Shown here one piece after another: positions 18,195 through 29,603 of a stretch of DNA of 64,000 nucleotides. Position numbers and translations under genes: made by a program. The stretch is from the NCBI RefSeq assembly GCF_005222805.1, contig NZ_STGC01000005.1, positions 2,189,256-2,253,255 of the forward strand. Reading direction: 5' to 3'. Every line of letters starts with the position of its first letter. Positions within the stretch are counted from its first letter, which is position 1. Source of the stretch: Devosia sp. FKR38 (lineage in GTDB: Bacteria; Pseudomonadota; Alphaproteobacteria; Rhizobiales; Devosiaceae). Below the pieces are notes generated by a model, which saw only the letters and a list, made by a program, of their open reading frames with translations, had not been told where the DNA came from and ran no database searches.

Positions 18195-19181
18195 ATGCGC
18201 CGTTTGTTACTCGCCATCGTCCTGACCCTGACCGCGCTGCCCGCTCGAGCGGAAGTTCCCCTCACCGGCTATTTCACCGCCAGCATGGCCTGCCCGGCCC
18301 TCCAGTCCATCCGGCGCGAGACCAATCCCGGCAACGTCATGACGCGTCCCGGCACGGCCTATGATCTTTTGGCGGGCAATGCCGACCGCGCCAGCCACTA
18401 CTGGATCGTCATTCCCGGCGCCGAGCCGGACCGTCGCTGGGTCGCGGTCGACTGCGGCGAGCGGTCCACCGACGCCGAAGGTCGCCGCGCCGATCCCACG
18501 CCCACCGCGCCGCCCTCAACCTTCCGTGGCACGCAATATGTGCTTGCCATCAACTGGCAGCCCGCCTTTTGCGAGGCCAGTCCGAACAAGCCCGAATGCC
18601 GCAGCCAGCGTCCGGACAGTTTCGAGGCCACACATTTCACCCTGCATGGCCTCTGGCCGCAGCCGCGCTCCAACGCCTATTGCAATGTGCCGTCCGAGCA
18701 GCAGCGCGACAGCGAGACCGGCAATTGGCGCAACTTGCCCCCTTTGTCCCTCAGCAGGGCGGTAGAAGCGGACCTTTCGGTGGCCATGCCCGGCACTTTG
18801 TCGAACCTTGAGCGGCACGAATGGACCAAACACGGCACCTGTTTCGGCACCAGCGCGGATCACTATTTCAAGAGTTCCCTGGACATGCTGCTGGCGGTCA
18901 ACACCTCAGCCGTGGCCGAACTATTTGCCGAAAACATCGGCCGCAAGATCACCCTGACCCAGGTCCGCGCAGCCTTTGACGCCAGCTTCGGCACCGGCGC
19001 CGGCCTGCGTGTCGCCATGGCCTGCGAGCCCGATGGCAATCGTCAGATCATCACCGAGCTGACCATCGGCCTCACCGGCACCATAATTGGCCCCGACGAC
19101 TTCAACGCCTTGATCCTAAACGCCTCACCGGTCGATGGCGGCTGTACGTCCGGCATGGTCGACCCGGTCGGCCTGCGCTAG
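18195..19181 (+). CDS. ribonuclease T2 family protein, secreted
   Basis: Cleaves RNA through 2',3'-cyclic phosphate intermediates. The ATG at 18195 follows GGGGGA. A Sec signal (MRRLLLAIVLTLTALPARA) precedes the mature protein, so it is periplasmic or exported. The two catalytic segments are present: CAS I as THFTLHGLWPQ near residue 145 and CAS II as LERHEWTKHGTCF near 208, containing the catalytic histidines and Glu. Several cysteines allow the family's disulfides. The 328 residues include an N-terminal extension of about 100 residues before the core. It lies behind cpdB, forming an RNA-to-nucleoside scavenging pair. Confidence 0.94.
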   Translation: MRRLLLAIVLTLTALPARAEVPLTGYFTASMACPALQSIRRETNPGNVMTRPGTAYDLLAGNADRASHYWIVIPGAEPDRRWVAVDCGERSTDAEGRRADPTPTAPPSTFRGTQYVLAINWQPAFCEASPNKPECRSQRPDSFEATHFTLHGLWPQPRSNAYCNVPSEQQRDSETGNWRNLPPLSLSRAVEADLSVAMPGTLSNLERHEWTKHGTCFGTSADHYFKSSLDMLLAVNTSAVAELFAENIGRKITLTQVRAAFDASFGTGAGLRVAMACEPDGNRQIITELTIGLTGTIIGPDDFNALILNASPVDGGCTSGMVDPVGLR

Positions 19182-19636
19182 CGCTGCCCCTGGCCGTCCA
19201 GGCTCTCCCGCAGTTGATGCAGCCCCAGCCGCAGCGCATCGACCGCCTCGCGCTCGCCGGCCAACGCTGTCTTGACCGCCAGCGGCACAGCCAGCGCCTT
19301 CTCGCGCAGTCCCCGCCCGTCAGGGGTCAGGAACACCAGCACCTGCCGCTCATCCTCCTCGTCGCGCTGCCGCCGCACCAGACCCCGCGCTTCGAGCCGT
19401 TTGATCAGCGGCGTAATCGTGCCCGAATCAAGAAATAGCCTGTCTCCCAAGGATTTGACTGTCAGCCCATCGGCCTCCCACAGCACCAGAAACACCAGGT
19501 ACTGCGGATAAGTCAGCCCCAGCGCATCCAGCCGCGGCTTGTAGAACCGCGTAAACGCATGCCCCGCCGCATAGACGGCGAAGCACAACATGGAATCCAG
19601 CTTCAGCGAGTCATCCTGTGCCGTCATGGTCTCCAC
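19178..19636 (-). CDS. ohrR: MarR-family peroxide-sensing repressor OhrR
   Basis: Represses ohr until an organic hydroperoxide oxidises its sensor cysteine. The 152 residues start at a GTG at 19636 with GAGGAGAAGG upstream; an ATG at 19627 is an alternative. The sensor is Cys18 in SMLCFAVYAAG, in the position of the classic OhrR Cys. The winged helix covers LTYPQYLVFLVLWEADGLTV, LGDRLFLDSGTITPLIKRLE and RRQRDEEDERQVLVFLT. Other family traits are FYKPRLDALGLTY. It diverges from ohr with a palindromic operator between, and overlaps the RNase T2 stop by 4 bases. Confidence 0.95.
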   Translation of the reverse strand: METMTAQDDSLKLDSMLCFAVYAAGHAFTRFYKPRLDALGLTYPQYLVFLVLWEADGLTVKSLGDRLFLDSGTITPLIKRLEARGLVRRQRDEEDERQVLVFLTPDGRGLREKALAVPLAVKTALAGEREAVDALRLGLHQLRESLDGQGQR

Positions 19637-19659
19637 CGCCTTCTCCTCACCACTGCCAC

Positions 19660-19688
19660 TCTATGACACAATTTTTGCTTGCGCACAA
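19660..19688 (-). promoter_or_regulatory. ohrR promoter
   Basis: On the minus strand, TTGTGC (19683-19688) and CATAGA (19660-19665) are separated by 17 bases, a plausible sigma-70 promoter. Its -35 element lies inside the OhrR operator, so ohrR would be autorepressed. Confidence 0.5.
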
Positions 19689-19707
19689 TTGAATTGCGCG
19701 CTATGTA
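19679..19707 (+). promoter_or_regulatory. ohr promoter
   Basis: TTGCGC (19679-19684), 17 bases, then TATGTA (19702-19707) form a sigma-70-like promoter 36 bases before the ohr start. The OhrR palindrome overlaps the -35 element and fills the spacer, so bound repressor would block polymerase. Confidence 0.6.
19681..19701. promoter_or_regulatory. OhrR operator
   Basis: A 21-base palindrome, GCGC-a-CAATT-g-AATTG-c-GCGC, is perfect except for one pair. The core CAATTGAATTG matches the known OhrR box, of the form TACAATTNAATTGTA. It sits between the divergent ohrR and ohr genes, within both predicted promoters. Confidence 0.85.
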
Positions 19708-19742
19708 ATTTTCACCGCAACGTCTGACCAAGGACCAACACC

Positions 19743-20177
19743 ATGATCAAATCGGCAGTCTATACCGCCCACGCCCACACCACCGGTGGCCGCACCGGCA
19801 CCAGCAAGACCGACGATGGCCGCCTGGCGGTGACCCTGGATACCCCCAAGGCAATGGGCGGCAATGATGGTCCGGGCACCAATCCCGAGCAGCTGTTTGC
19901 CGCCGGCTACTCCGCCTGTTTCCTGGGCGCCATCAAGGCCGTCGCCCGCGGCGACAAGATCAAGGTTCCCGACGAAACCACCATCGACGCCAGCGTTTCC
20001 TTCGGTGAGAACGCCAATGAAGGTGCCATCGGCTTCAACATCGCCGTCGAGCTCAAGGTAACCCTGCCCGGCTTCGAGCACGACGCAGCCGTCGCCCTGG
20101 TGGAAAAGGCCCATAAGGTCTGCCCCTATTCCAACGCCACGCGCGGCAATGTCGACGTCAAGCTGACCGTCGCCTAA
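19743..20177 (+). CDS. ohr: organic hydroperoxide resistance protein Ohr
   Basis: A thiol peroxidase that reduces organic hydroperoxides using lipoylated partners. The 144 residues match Ohr length. Peroxidatic Cys59 is in FAAGYSACFLGAI and the resolving Cys127 in KVCPYSNATRGNVDV, both in the canonical context; TNPEQLFAAGYSACF is a diagnostic stretch. The gene starts behind CAAGGACCAACACC. It is regulated by the divergent OhrR through the operator at 19681-19701, and a strong hairpin terminator follows. The cytoplasmic protein needs no export. Confidence 0.97.
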   Translation: MIKSAVYTAHAHTTGGRTGTSKTDDGRLAVTLDTPKAMGGNDGPGTNPEQLFAAGYSACFLGAIKAVARGDKIKVPDETTIDASVSFGENANEGAIGFNIAVELKVTLPGFEHDAAVALVEKAHKVCPYSNATRGNVDVKLTVA

Positions 20178-20198
20178 ACCATTCATTAACCACGATGA

Positions 20199-20239
20199 TA
20201 CAGCCGCCTGCCAATCCAGCAGGCGGCTGTAACTATTTT
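20199..20239 (+). terminator. Rho-independent terminator of ohr
   Basis: A perfect 13-bp stem (20199-20211 with 20219-20231) and 7-base loop start 21 bases after the ohr stop and are followed by ACTATTTT. Confidence 0.8.
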
Positions 20240-20283
20240 GGCGTTACACCGAATGACAGGGCACAGCCGCCGCGAGACCCGTT

Positions 20284-20523
20284 ATGGCCATCAGCTCCGA
20301 CTATCCCCGTCCGATCAACGTCAACGGCTATGTCTGCCGCAACTGCGACGACGTCTCCAAGGCCAAGCGCTTCATCGACCCCGCCCTCTCGCCGCTTGAA
20401 GCCTCGGCCACCGATAGTAGCAAGACCACCAGCGCAGCCGTCAGCTTCGGCGGCAGCCTGGCCGACAGATCCACGGTCAGCCCATCGCAGCCGTCCCGGC
20501 AGATTGTTGATCGCCTGGCCTGA
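20284..20523 (+). CDS. small conserved-type hypothetical protein with CxxC (79 aa)
   Basis: 79 residues. The first 33 (MAISSDYPRPINVNGYVCRN then CDDVSKAKRFIDP) look conserved in style: I recall similar small proteins of Hyphomicrobiales carrying a VNGYxCxNCxDVxxAK segment. The Cys18-x2-Cys21 pair could bind metal or be redox active. The remaining half is Ser/Thr-rich and looks disordered. No strong ribosome site precedes the ATG. It lies between the ohr terminator and an ABC transporter pair on the same strand. Coding status is probable and function unknown. Confidence 0.55.
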   Translation: MAISSDYPRPINVNGYVCRNCDDVSKAKRFIDPALSPLEASATDSSKTTSAAVSFGGSLADRSTVSPSQPSRQIVDRLA

Positions 20524-20608
20524 CTCTCAGGAATTCTTAAGCCTGCCCATTCATGCCCCCGAAAGGCGCGGCGCCTAGACTTTCCGCGCCCTCGCGTCGG
20601 AGCATTAC

Positions 20609-21352
20609 ATGTCGGCCCCCGCCCTCACCATTTCCCACCTCTCCAAGAGCTTTGACCGCAAGGTGGTCGAGAATCTGGACCTGACCGTGCGCGCCGGCGA
20701 GTTCTATGCTCTGCTCGGCCCCAATGGCGCCGGCAAGACCACCATTCTGCGCATGGTCGCGGGCCTGCTGCAGCCCGACGCCGGCGACATCACCATCTTC
20801 GGCATCAATGCCCTGGCCGATCCCGTGGCCGCCAAGCGCCTGATCGCCTGGGTGTCCGACGAACCCATGGTCTATGATCGCCTGACACCGCTGGAATATC
20901 TCGAATTTGTCGCCGGCCTCTGGCAGGTCGATGCCACAACCGCCAGCGCCCGGGCGCATGAGCTCATCGACTGGCTGGGCCTGGCCCCGCATGCCAACCA
21001 GCTCTGCGGCGGCTTCTCCAAGGGCATGCTGCAGAAGGTCGCGCTGGCCGGAGCCCTGGTGCATGATCCCCGCCTGATCATCCTTGACGAGCCGCTGACC
21101 GGTCTCGACGCCGGCTCGGCCCGCCAGGTCAAGGATGTGCTGCTCGGCAAGGTGCGCGACGGCGTCACCGTCATCATGACCACCCATATTCTTGAAGTCG
21201 CCGAACGCATGGCCGAACGCATCGGCGTGATCGCCAATGGCCGCCTGATCGCTGAGGGTACGCTGGACGAGTTGCGCCACCGCCTCGGCCGCCAATCGAG
21301 CCTCGAAGACATCTTCCTTGATCTGGTTGCCCAGGGCGAGCCGGCAGCATGA
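20609..21352 (+). CDS. ABC transporter ATP-binding protein
   Basis: 247 residues, a single ABC ATPase domain. Walker A is GPNGAGKTT near residue 37, the signature is CGGFSKGMLQK near 133, Walker B is RLIILDEPLTGLDA near 155 and the H-loop His is in MTTHILEVAERM. The C-terminal RHRLGRQSSLEDIFLDLV is typical of ABC-2 type exporters. The stop overlaps the permease start (ATGA), so the two are translated together. The likely role is export or membrane-protein handling; the cargo is unknown. Confidence 0.93.
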   Translation: MSAPALTISHLSKSFDRKVVENLDLTVRAGEFYALLGPNGAGKTTILRMVAGLLQPDAGDITIFGINALADPVAAKRLIAWVSDEPMVYDRLTPLEYLEFVAGLWQVDATTASARAHELIDWLGLAPHANQLCGGFSKGMLQKVALAGALVHDPRLIILDEPLTGLDAGSARQVKDVLLGKVRDGVTVIMTTHILEVAERMAERIGVIANGRLIAEGTLDELRHRLGRQSSLEDIFLDLVAQGEPAA

Positions 21353-22896
21353 CGGCCCTGGACCACCCCCGTCCCACAGCCAGCCTGGTCTGGTTTGCCC
21401 GCCATGAGCTGCGCCTGGCCTGGCGCGAATGGCTGGCCATGATGACAGGCGGGCGCACCAGTCGACGCATTGCCATCGTGCTGTTCCTGCTCGTGGCCGC
21501 CGCCCTGATCCACCTGCTCGCCTATGGCCTTCTGGCCCCCTGGGTGCAGCGCGGCATCCGCCCGGACAAGGCCACCCTGGTCCTTCTCACCGGCAGCGGC
21601 CTGCTGTTCTGGACGGTGATGCTCTCGCAGGCGCTCGAATCAATCACCCGCGTCTACTACGCCCGCTCGGACCTAGACCTCATCCTCTCGTCCCCCGCCT
21701 CGTCGCGCCGGCTGTTTGCCGTACGCACGGCCGCAGTGGGCATAACCACCGTGCTGCTGGCCGGGTTGCTCGCCAGCCCCTTGCTCAACATGCTGACCAT
21801 TCTCGACGGGCCTCGCTGGCTGGCGGGCTATGGCGTGGTTCTGGCCATGGGCTCGCTTGCCACCGCCCTTGCCCTGGGCGTCACCATGGCCCTGTTCCGC
21901 CTGGTTGGTCCAAGGCGGACGCGGCTGGTGGCGCAGATCGTTGCGGCCATTGTTGGCGCCGGCTTTGTCATTGGCATCCAGGCTGCCGCCATCATCTACT
22001 ATGGCAATATGTCCCGCTTTGCCCTGCTGCAGTCGCCGGCCATCATCGCCGCAGCGCCCGATCCCTTCAGCCCACTCTGGCTGCCGGCCAAGGCGCTGAT
22101 GGGCGATGCTGCCGCGCTTGCGCTGATACTGGCCACCGGCCTCGGCGCCCTGCTGCTGGCCATTGCCCTCTCCGCTTCCAGCTATGGCCGCCACGCCATA
22201 TCCGCAGCTGGCCTGAGCCACATCAGCAGCCAGCGCCGCCCGGCGCGCCACAGCTTCCGCCCGGCCTCGCAGCGCCAGGTGCTGCGGGTAAAGGAATGGC
22301 GCCTGCTGCAGCGCGATCCCTGGCTGCTGTCGCAGACCCTGATGCAGATCCTCTATCTGCTGCCCCCGGCCCTGCTGCTCTGGCTGAACTTCGGCAACAG
22401 CGCCGGCGCCTATGTCGTGGTCGTCCCGGTGCTGGTGATGGCCGCAGGGCAATTGGCGGGCGGCCTGGCCTGGCTGGCTATTTCCGGCGAAGACGCCCAT
22501 GATTTGGTGGTGACCGCGCCACTGACGCCGCGCACCGTGCTGCTGGCCAAGATCGAGGCGGTCCTCGCCGTCATTGTCGTCATCCTGGCGCCGTTGCTGA
22601 TCGTCCTCGCCCTCGCCTCGCCCAGCATGGCCCTGGTGTCGGCCATCTGCGTCACCCTCTCGGCCGGCTCGGCCACAGCCATCCAGCTCTGGTTCCGCAC
22701 AGTGGCGCGGCGCGCCATGTTCCGCCGCCGCCAGGTGGCTTCGCGCGCCGCAACGCTCAGCGAAGCTTTCGCCTCCATCATGTGGGCCGCGACTGGCGCG
22801 ATCTGGGCGTCCGGCTCATGGCTTGCCCTGCCCCCTGCGGTCATGGCTATAATCGTTCTGGGTCTGGCGCGTCTGCTCAGCCCGCGCCGCAGCTGA
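21349..22896 (+). CDS. ABC-type exporter permease, large
   Basis: 515 residues with around 12 hydrophobic stretches, e.g. IVLFLLVAAALIHLLAYG near 45, GLLFWTVMLSQALES near 85 and VVVIVVILAPLLIVLALA-like runs later. A soluble loop rich in Arg and Ser (SSQRRPARHSFRPASQRQ) near 300 separates two halves. It shares an ATGA overlap with the upstream ATPase, forming a two-gene exporter. It resembles the large duplicated ABC-2-like permeases but has no named motif. The N-terminus MTALDHPRPTASLVWFARHE is cytoplasmic. Confidence 0.85.
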   Translation: MTALDHPRPTASLVWFARHELRLAWREWLAMMTGGRTSRRIAIVLFLLVAAALIHLLAYGLLAPWVQRGIRPDKATLVLLTGSGLLFWTVMLSQALESITRVYYARSDLDLILSSPASSRRLFAVRTAAVGITTVLLAGLLASPLLNMLTILDGPRWLAGYGVVLAMGSLATALALGVTMALFRLVGPRRTRLVAQIVAAIVGAGFVIGIQAAAIIYYGNMSRFALLQSPAIIAAAPDPFSPLWLPAKALMGDAAALALILATGLGALLLAIALSASSYGRHAISAAGLSHISSQRRPARHSFRPASQRQVLRVKEWRLLQRDPWLLSQTLMQILYLLPPALLLWLNFGNSAGAYVVVVPVLVMAAGQLAGGLAWLAISGEDAHDLVVTAPLTPRTVLLAKIEAVLAVIVVILAPLLIVLALASPSMALVSAICVTLSAGSATAIQLWFRTVARRAMFRRRQVASRAATLSEAFASIMWAATGAIWASGSWLALPPAVMAIIVLGLARLLSPRRS

Positions 22897-22927
22897 GCTG
22901 CCGCGCCCTTTCTGCCGGAAACCTTCC

Positions 22928-23407
22928 ATGTCCGACCTGACGTCTGCCTTGACTTTTCGCGATGCCACGCCCGCCGATATCGCCACCATCGTCCGCCTCA
23001 GCCATGCCGGCGACGCCCGTGGCAAGGACACCCCGCCCCTAGACCCGGCGAGCCTGGATGACCCGCGCTATCGGGCGGCCTTCGATGAGATAGCCGCTGA
23101 TCGCAACCATCGGCTGGTCGTCGCCGAGCGGCAGGGCGAGGTGGTCGGCACCATCCAGCTCAGCTTTGTTCCTGGCATGCCGAACTTCGGCATGAAACGC
23201 GGCATGCTGGAGAACGTCCATATCCGCGCCGACCAGCGCGGCTCAGGTCTGGGCACGCAGATGGTCACCTGGGCGATCGAGCAGTGCCGTGAGGCGGGCT
23301 GCGGCGTGGTGCAGCTGACCTCCAACAAGGTGCGGCTCGATGCGCACCGCTTCTACGAGCGTCTGGGCTTTGCCAAGAGTCACGAAGGTTTCAAGCTCTA
23401 TCTCTAG
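22928..23407 (+). CDS. GNAT-family N-acetyltransferase
   Basis: 159 residues with the GNAT fold. The acetyl-CoA pyrophosphate-binding loop is HIRADQRGSGLGTQMVTWAIE near residue 98, fitting the R/Q-x-x-G-x-G/A motif. Motif D is DAHRFYERLGFAKSHEGFKL at the end. N-terminal LTFRDATPADIATIVRLSHA is also typical. The acceptor substrate cannot be told. It is downstream of the ABC exporter pair with a 31-base gap and may be in the same transcript, possibly as a detoxification partner, which is inference only. Confidence 0.93.
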   Translation: MSDLTSALTFRDATPADIATIVRLSHAGDARGKDTPPLDPASLDDPRYRAAFDEIAADRNHRLVVAERQGEVVGTIQLSFVPGMPNFGMKRGMLENVHIRADQRGSGLGTQMVTWAIEQCREAGCGVVQLTSNKVRLDAHRFYERLGFAKSHEGFKLYL

Positions 23408-23519
23408 ACCGGCGCCACAGAGGGCGCTGGTCCCCGACGGACCGCGGCGCTAGACTGGCCGATATTGTCGTCGCCCCCATTCCACGGGGCTGCACAGACC
23501 AAACGGCAGGGGACGCCCC

Positions 23520-23825
23520 ATGGCAGACACTGGCACCAAGACCCGTAGCAAGACCGCGCTCAAGACCGCCCGGCCACCGCTGCACAAGGTTATTCTGGTC
23601 AATGACGATTTCACCCCGCGCGACTTCGTTGTGCGCGTGCTCAAGGCCGAGTTCCGCGTGCCCGAGTCGCAGGCCATGGGTATCATGCTGACCGCCCACA
23701 CCAAGGGGTCTTGTGTCGTGGCCGTGTTCACCCGCGAGATCGCCGAGGAGAAGGCCGGGCGCGCCACCGATCTGGCGCGCAGCATGGGATTCCCGCTGCT
23801 CTTTACCACCGAGCCGGAGGAATAG
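23520..23825 (+). CDS. clpS: ATP-dependent Clp protease adaptor ClpS
   Basis: Delivers N-degron substrates to ClpA(P). The 101 residues comprise a basic disordered N-terminal extension (about 1-22) and the ClpS core. The core shows HKVILVNDDFTPRDFVVRVL near 22-41, where the Asp pair and following hydrophobics form the N-end-residue pocket, and MLTAHTKGSCVVAVFTREIA with the conserved His66-region loop. AGRATDLARSMGFPL then closes the fold. Alphaproteobacteria often have two ClpS copies; this may be either. No clpA gene is adjacent. AGGGGAC precedes the ATG. Confidence 0.93.
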   Translation: MADTGTKTRSKTALKTARPPLHKVILVNDDFTPRDFVVRVLKAEFRVPESQAMGIMLTAHTKGSCVVAVFTREIAEEKAGRATDLARSMGFPLLFTTEPEE

Positions 23826-23828
23826 GCC

Positions 23829-24749
23829 TTATAGGCCCAGATCGGCCGGCACCGGTGGTGGTTCGCTCACCACTGTAATCTTGATGCGCTCATTGGCCGC
23901 CTGGTAGGGGTCATTGGGGAAGAACGGGTCCGAGCTGGCTCGGCCGCTTACCGACTTGATGCGATCGTCGGCCAGGCCGAATTCGCCCAGCAGCGCCCGC
24001 ACGACATTGGCGCGGTCGCTTGAGAGCTCCCACGGGCCGTAGCGCGGATTGCTATAGGTGCCGCCGGCCGCGGTATGACCGGAAATCGTGATCTGGGCGC
24101 CCAGGGACTGCAGGATCGGCGCCAGCGTGGCCAGCGCCAGTCGGGCGTCCTCAGTGGGATATTTCGAGCCTTCAGGGAACATCGGTCGCCCCGTCTGGTC
24201 CACGATCTGGATGTCGAGCCCTTCGTCTGTCACATCGAGCAGCAGGCTGTCCTGCATCTGGGTGATATCCGGCAGCGCCTGCCAGGCCTGGCGGATGCTC
24301 GCTGCGGCACTATGGAAGGCCTCGTCGCTCTTGGACTGCAGCTCGGCATTGGACGCGCCCACCGCGCTCTGGGTATCACCCAAATCCCCCTCGCGGCCGC
24401 CACTCTGCGCCTCAGGCTGGCCATTGCTGGTGTTCTCGGGCGAGATCGCCACGTCGCGCAGGGCTTCGACGGCCGAACCGGCCATCTGCGCGCCCGTCGT
24501 GTCGAGGGCCGTGCCCGCCATCATGCCGCCTGAACCATTGGTCGATAGCGTCACATTGGGCGGCGCGAAATAATTGGCCAGACCTTCCTTCTGTTCCGGC
24601 GTCGTCATGGCCAGCAGCCACATCAGCAGGAAGAAGGCCATCATGGCGGTCACGAAGTCGGCATAGGCGATCTTCCAGGCGCCGCCATGGTGACCATGGC
24701 CGCCCTTCTTGACCTTCTTGATAATGATCGGCTGGTCGTATCCGGCCAT
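23829..24749 (-). CDS. motB: flagellar motor stator protein MotB
   Basis: 306 residues. A short basic N-terminus is followed by the single membrane helix YADFVTAMMAFFLLMWLLA, whose Asp is the proton-binding residue. A plug-like region EGLANYFAPPNVTLS follows. A long Gln/Ser/Ala linker leads to the C-terminal peptidoglycan-binding OmpA-like domain: ISGHTAAGGTYS and LSSDRANVVRALLGEFGLAD, then RIKSVSGRASSDPFFPN. It is 20 bases downstream of motA on the same strand, as a stator operon. ClpS ends only 3 bases from its stop, convergently. Confidence 0.95.
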   Translation of the reverse strand: MAGYDQPIIIKKVKKGGHGHHGGAWKIAYADFVTAMMAFFLLMWLLAMTTPEQKEGLANYFAPPNVTLSTNGSGGMMAGTALDTTGAQMAGSAVEALRDVAISPENTSNGQPEAQSGGREGDLGDTQSAVGASNAELQSKSDEAFHSAAASIRQAWQALPDITQMQDSLLLDVTDEGLDIQIVDQTGRPMFPEGSKYPTEDARLALATLAPILQSLGAQITISGHTAAGGTYSNPRYGPWELSSDRANVVRALLGEFGLADDRIKSVSGRASSDPFFPNDPYQAANERIKITVVSEPPPVPADLGL

Positions 24750-24769
24750 GGTTATATCTGTCCGGAGTT

Positions 24770-25633
24770 CTAGGTGGCAGCTGGGAGGTTGGACGTGGCT
24801 TCGTCCACTTCAAGGAAGGTGGGACGATCTTCGGCAAACAGCGCCTTGCGGGCAAATTCGACTGCCATCACAGGCACTTGCCCGCCAATGTGCGCCAGAA
24901 GACCAGCCTTGAGTGATGAGTAGTACTTGGATTCGGCCTGATAGATGTTGCCCAGAGACTGGGCCATAGGACCAAAAAAGCCATAGGCGATGAACACGCC
25001 AAAGAACGTACCCACGAGCGCGCCGCCGATCATGTGACCGAGAACTTCGGGGGGTTCAGCAATGGCGCCCATCGTCTTGATCACACCCAGCACCGCGGCC
25101 ACGATACCCAGGGCAGGCGTACCATCGGCCAGCGCCTGAACGGCTGCCACGAGACGGTGCTGTTCCTGGTGGTGCGTCTCGAGCTCCTCGTCCATCAGCG
25201 CTTCCATCTCATGCACATTATTGGACCCCAGGGTCACCATGCGCAGATAGTCGCAAACGAATTCCACCGCGTGGTGGTTCTTGGCAAATGTGGGGAAGCG
25301 CGAGAACAGCGTGGACTCATGCGGATTCTCGATGTGCTGTTCCAGCGCAAGAATGCCCTTGGACTGAACCAGCTTGTAGAGGCTGAACTGCATGGCGAGC
25401 AGTTCGATATAGGCAGCCTTGTTGTACTTGGGGCCCTTTACCAGCGTCCCGAACACGCCCAGCGTGCCTTTGATGACCGGGCCGGTATTGCCGATGATGA
25501 ATGCACCAATCGCCGCCCCAAGAATGATGACGTATTCCCAAGGTTGCCAGAGAACTTCAAGGTGTCCGCCCATTGCGGAGTAGCCGCCGAACACGCAGCC
25601 AAAGATCACCAGGATTCCGACGATGAGACGCAT
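24770..25633 (-). CDS. motA: flagellar motor stator protein MotA
   Basis: 287 residues with four membrane helices in the MotA pattern. The first is MRLIVGILVIFGCVFGGYSA and the second includes VIILGAAIGAFIIGN. The large cytoplasmic loop runs from about 60 to 170 and holds charged segments for FliG contact. Helices 3 and 4 are ADGTPALGIVAAVLGVIKTM, with the critical Pro, and GALVGTFFGVFIAYGFFGPM. The final loop EDRPTFLEVDEATSNLP resembles rhizobial MotA ends. MotB follows. No other flagellar gene is in the window. Confidence 0.96.
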   Translation of the reverse strand: MRLIVGILVIFGCVFGGYSAMGGHLEVLWQPWEYVIILGAAIGAFIIGNTGPVIKGTLGVFGTLVKGPKYNKAAYIELLAMQFSLYKLVQSKGILALEQHIENPHESTLFSRFPTFAKNHHAVEFVCDYLRMVTLGSNNVHEMEALMDEELETHHQEQHRLVAAVQALADGTPALGIVAAVLGVIKTMGAIAEPPEVLGHMIGGALVGTFFGVFIAYGFFGPMAQSLGNIYQAESKYYSSLKAGLLAHIGGQVPVMAVEFARKALFAEDRPTFLEVDEATSNLPAAT

Positions 25634-26181
25634 ACCTAGGGCTTCCAGTTTCTGACGGAACGATGCCGGTCAAGGGCTTGCCGCCCCATCCACCACGTCG
25701 ATCCATTCGACTTGCCGCAAAGCGCCTCCTGGCGCCCCGCAGCCGTCACTATCAGCCCTTTGCCTTAACAGCGCGTAACTCCGAGCCTCATATTGAGACG
25801 CGCGATTGTCGCACCCTTGCAGCGAAACCGCGGGAAATCAGACACTTGCCGCCCACTCCATAATGCCCCGGCGTGTATCGCCCCGAGACCCGGCTCCGGC
25901 CACATTGCGCCGGATCGGCAACACCATGGGGAAGCCCGCAACTCAATTGCCGGCCCCCCTTCCCTTTCCGGACCATCTCCGCTAGAGAGCCCACTTAACC
26001 ACCATGTCTGATCCTACCACCGCGCCGCAGCGCTCAGTTGCAGCGCGGGTTTGCCACGAGACAGGTGCTGTCCGGGCGATTCCGACGTCTCGCCCTGGCA
26101 CTCTGAGTGCTTCCAGGAAAAGTGGGTCCCACTGTTCCGGTTCGGAAGTGCGACACAGATTGACACAGTTGAGCGAGCACC
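25634..26181. other. 548-base region upstream of divergent motA and carB
   Basis: No convincing gene. A reading frame from 26004 to 26261 overlaps the carB start and looks like a shadow. The right end is the carB leader and contains the dyad at 26116-26138 and a DNA stretch that resembles the AGGAAAAGTGGG...TTCCGG intergenic motif I recall from Hyphomicrobiales. Promoters for motA and carB must lie here but I could not place them confidently. Confidence 0.5.
26116..26138. promoter_or_regulatory. dyad in the carB leader
   Basis: GGAA-a-AGTGGG-t-CCCACT-g-TTCC is a 23-base dyad, symmetric except for the a/g pair, ending 43 bases before the carB ATG. Its distance is nearly the same as that of the carA leader hairpin (42 bases), although the two sequences differ. 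Confidence 0.45.
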
Positions 26182-29493
<3,312 letters not shown>

Positions 29494-29505
29494 GTGATAA
29501 GCCTT

Positions 29506-29534
29506 GCCATCGGCGCCTGTTCCGCGCCGATGGC
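29506..29534 (+). terminator. hairpin after carB
   Basis: A perfect 11-bp stem (29506-29516 with 29524-29534) and 7-base loop start 12 bases after the carB stop. No T-run follows. It is likely a 3'-end hairpin or intrinsic terminator of low efficiency. Confidence 0.55.
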
Positions 29535-29603
29535 CCATCCCTGCCTTGACGCCATCGCACGACATGCGCCAACTGGAGCGGCACCAGTAGGGACACTTGC
29601 CCG

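Noticed and set aside
23520-25633. A larger flagellar gene cluster around motAB
   Set aside because: Only motA and motB are flagellar; neighbours are clpS and carB.
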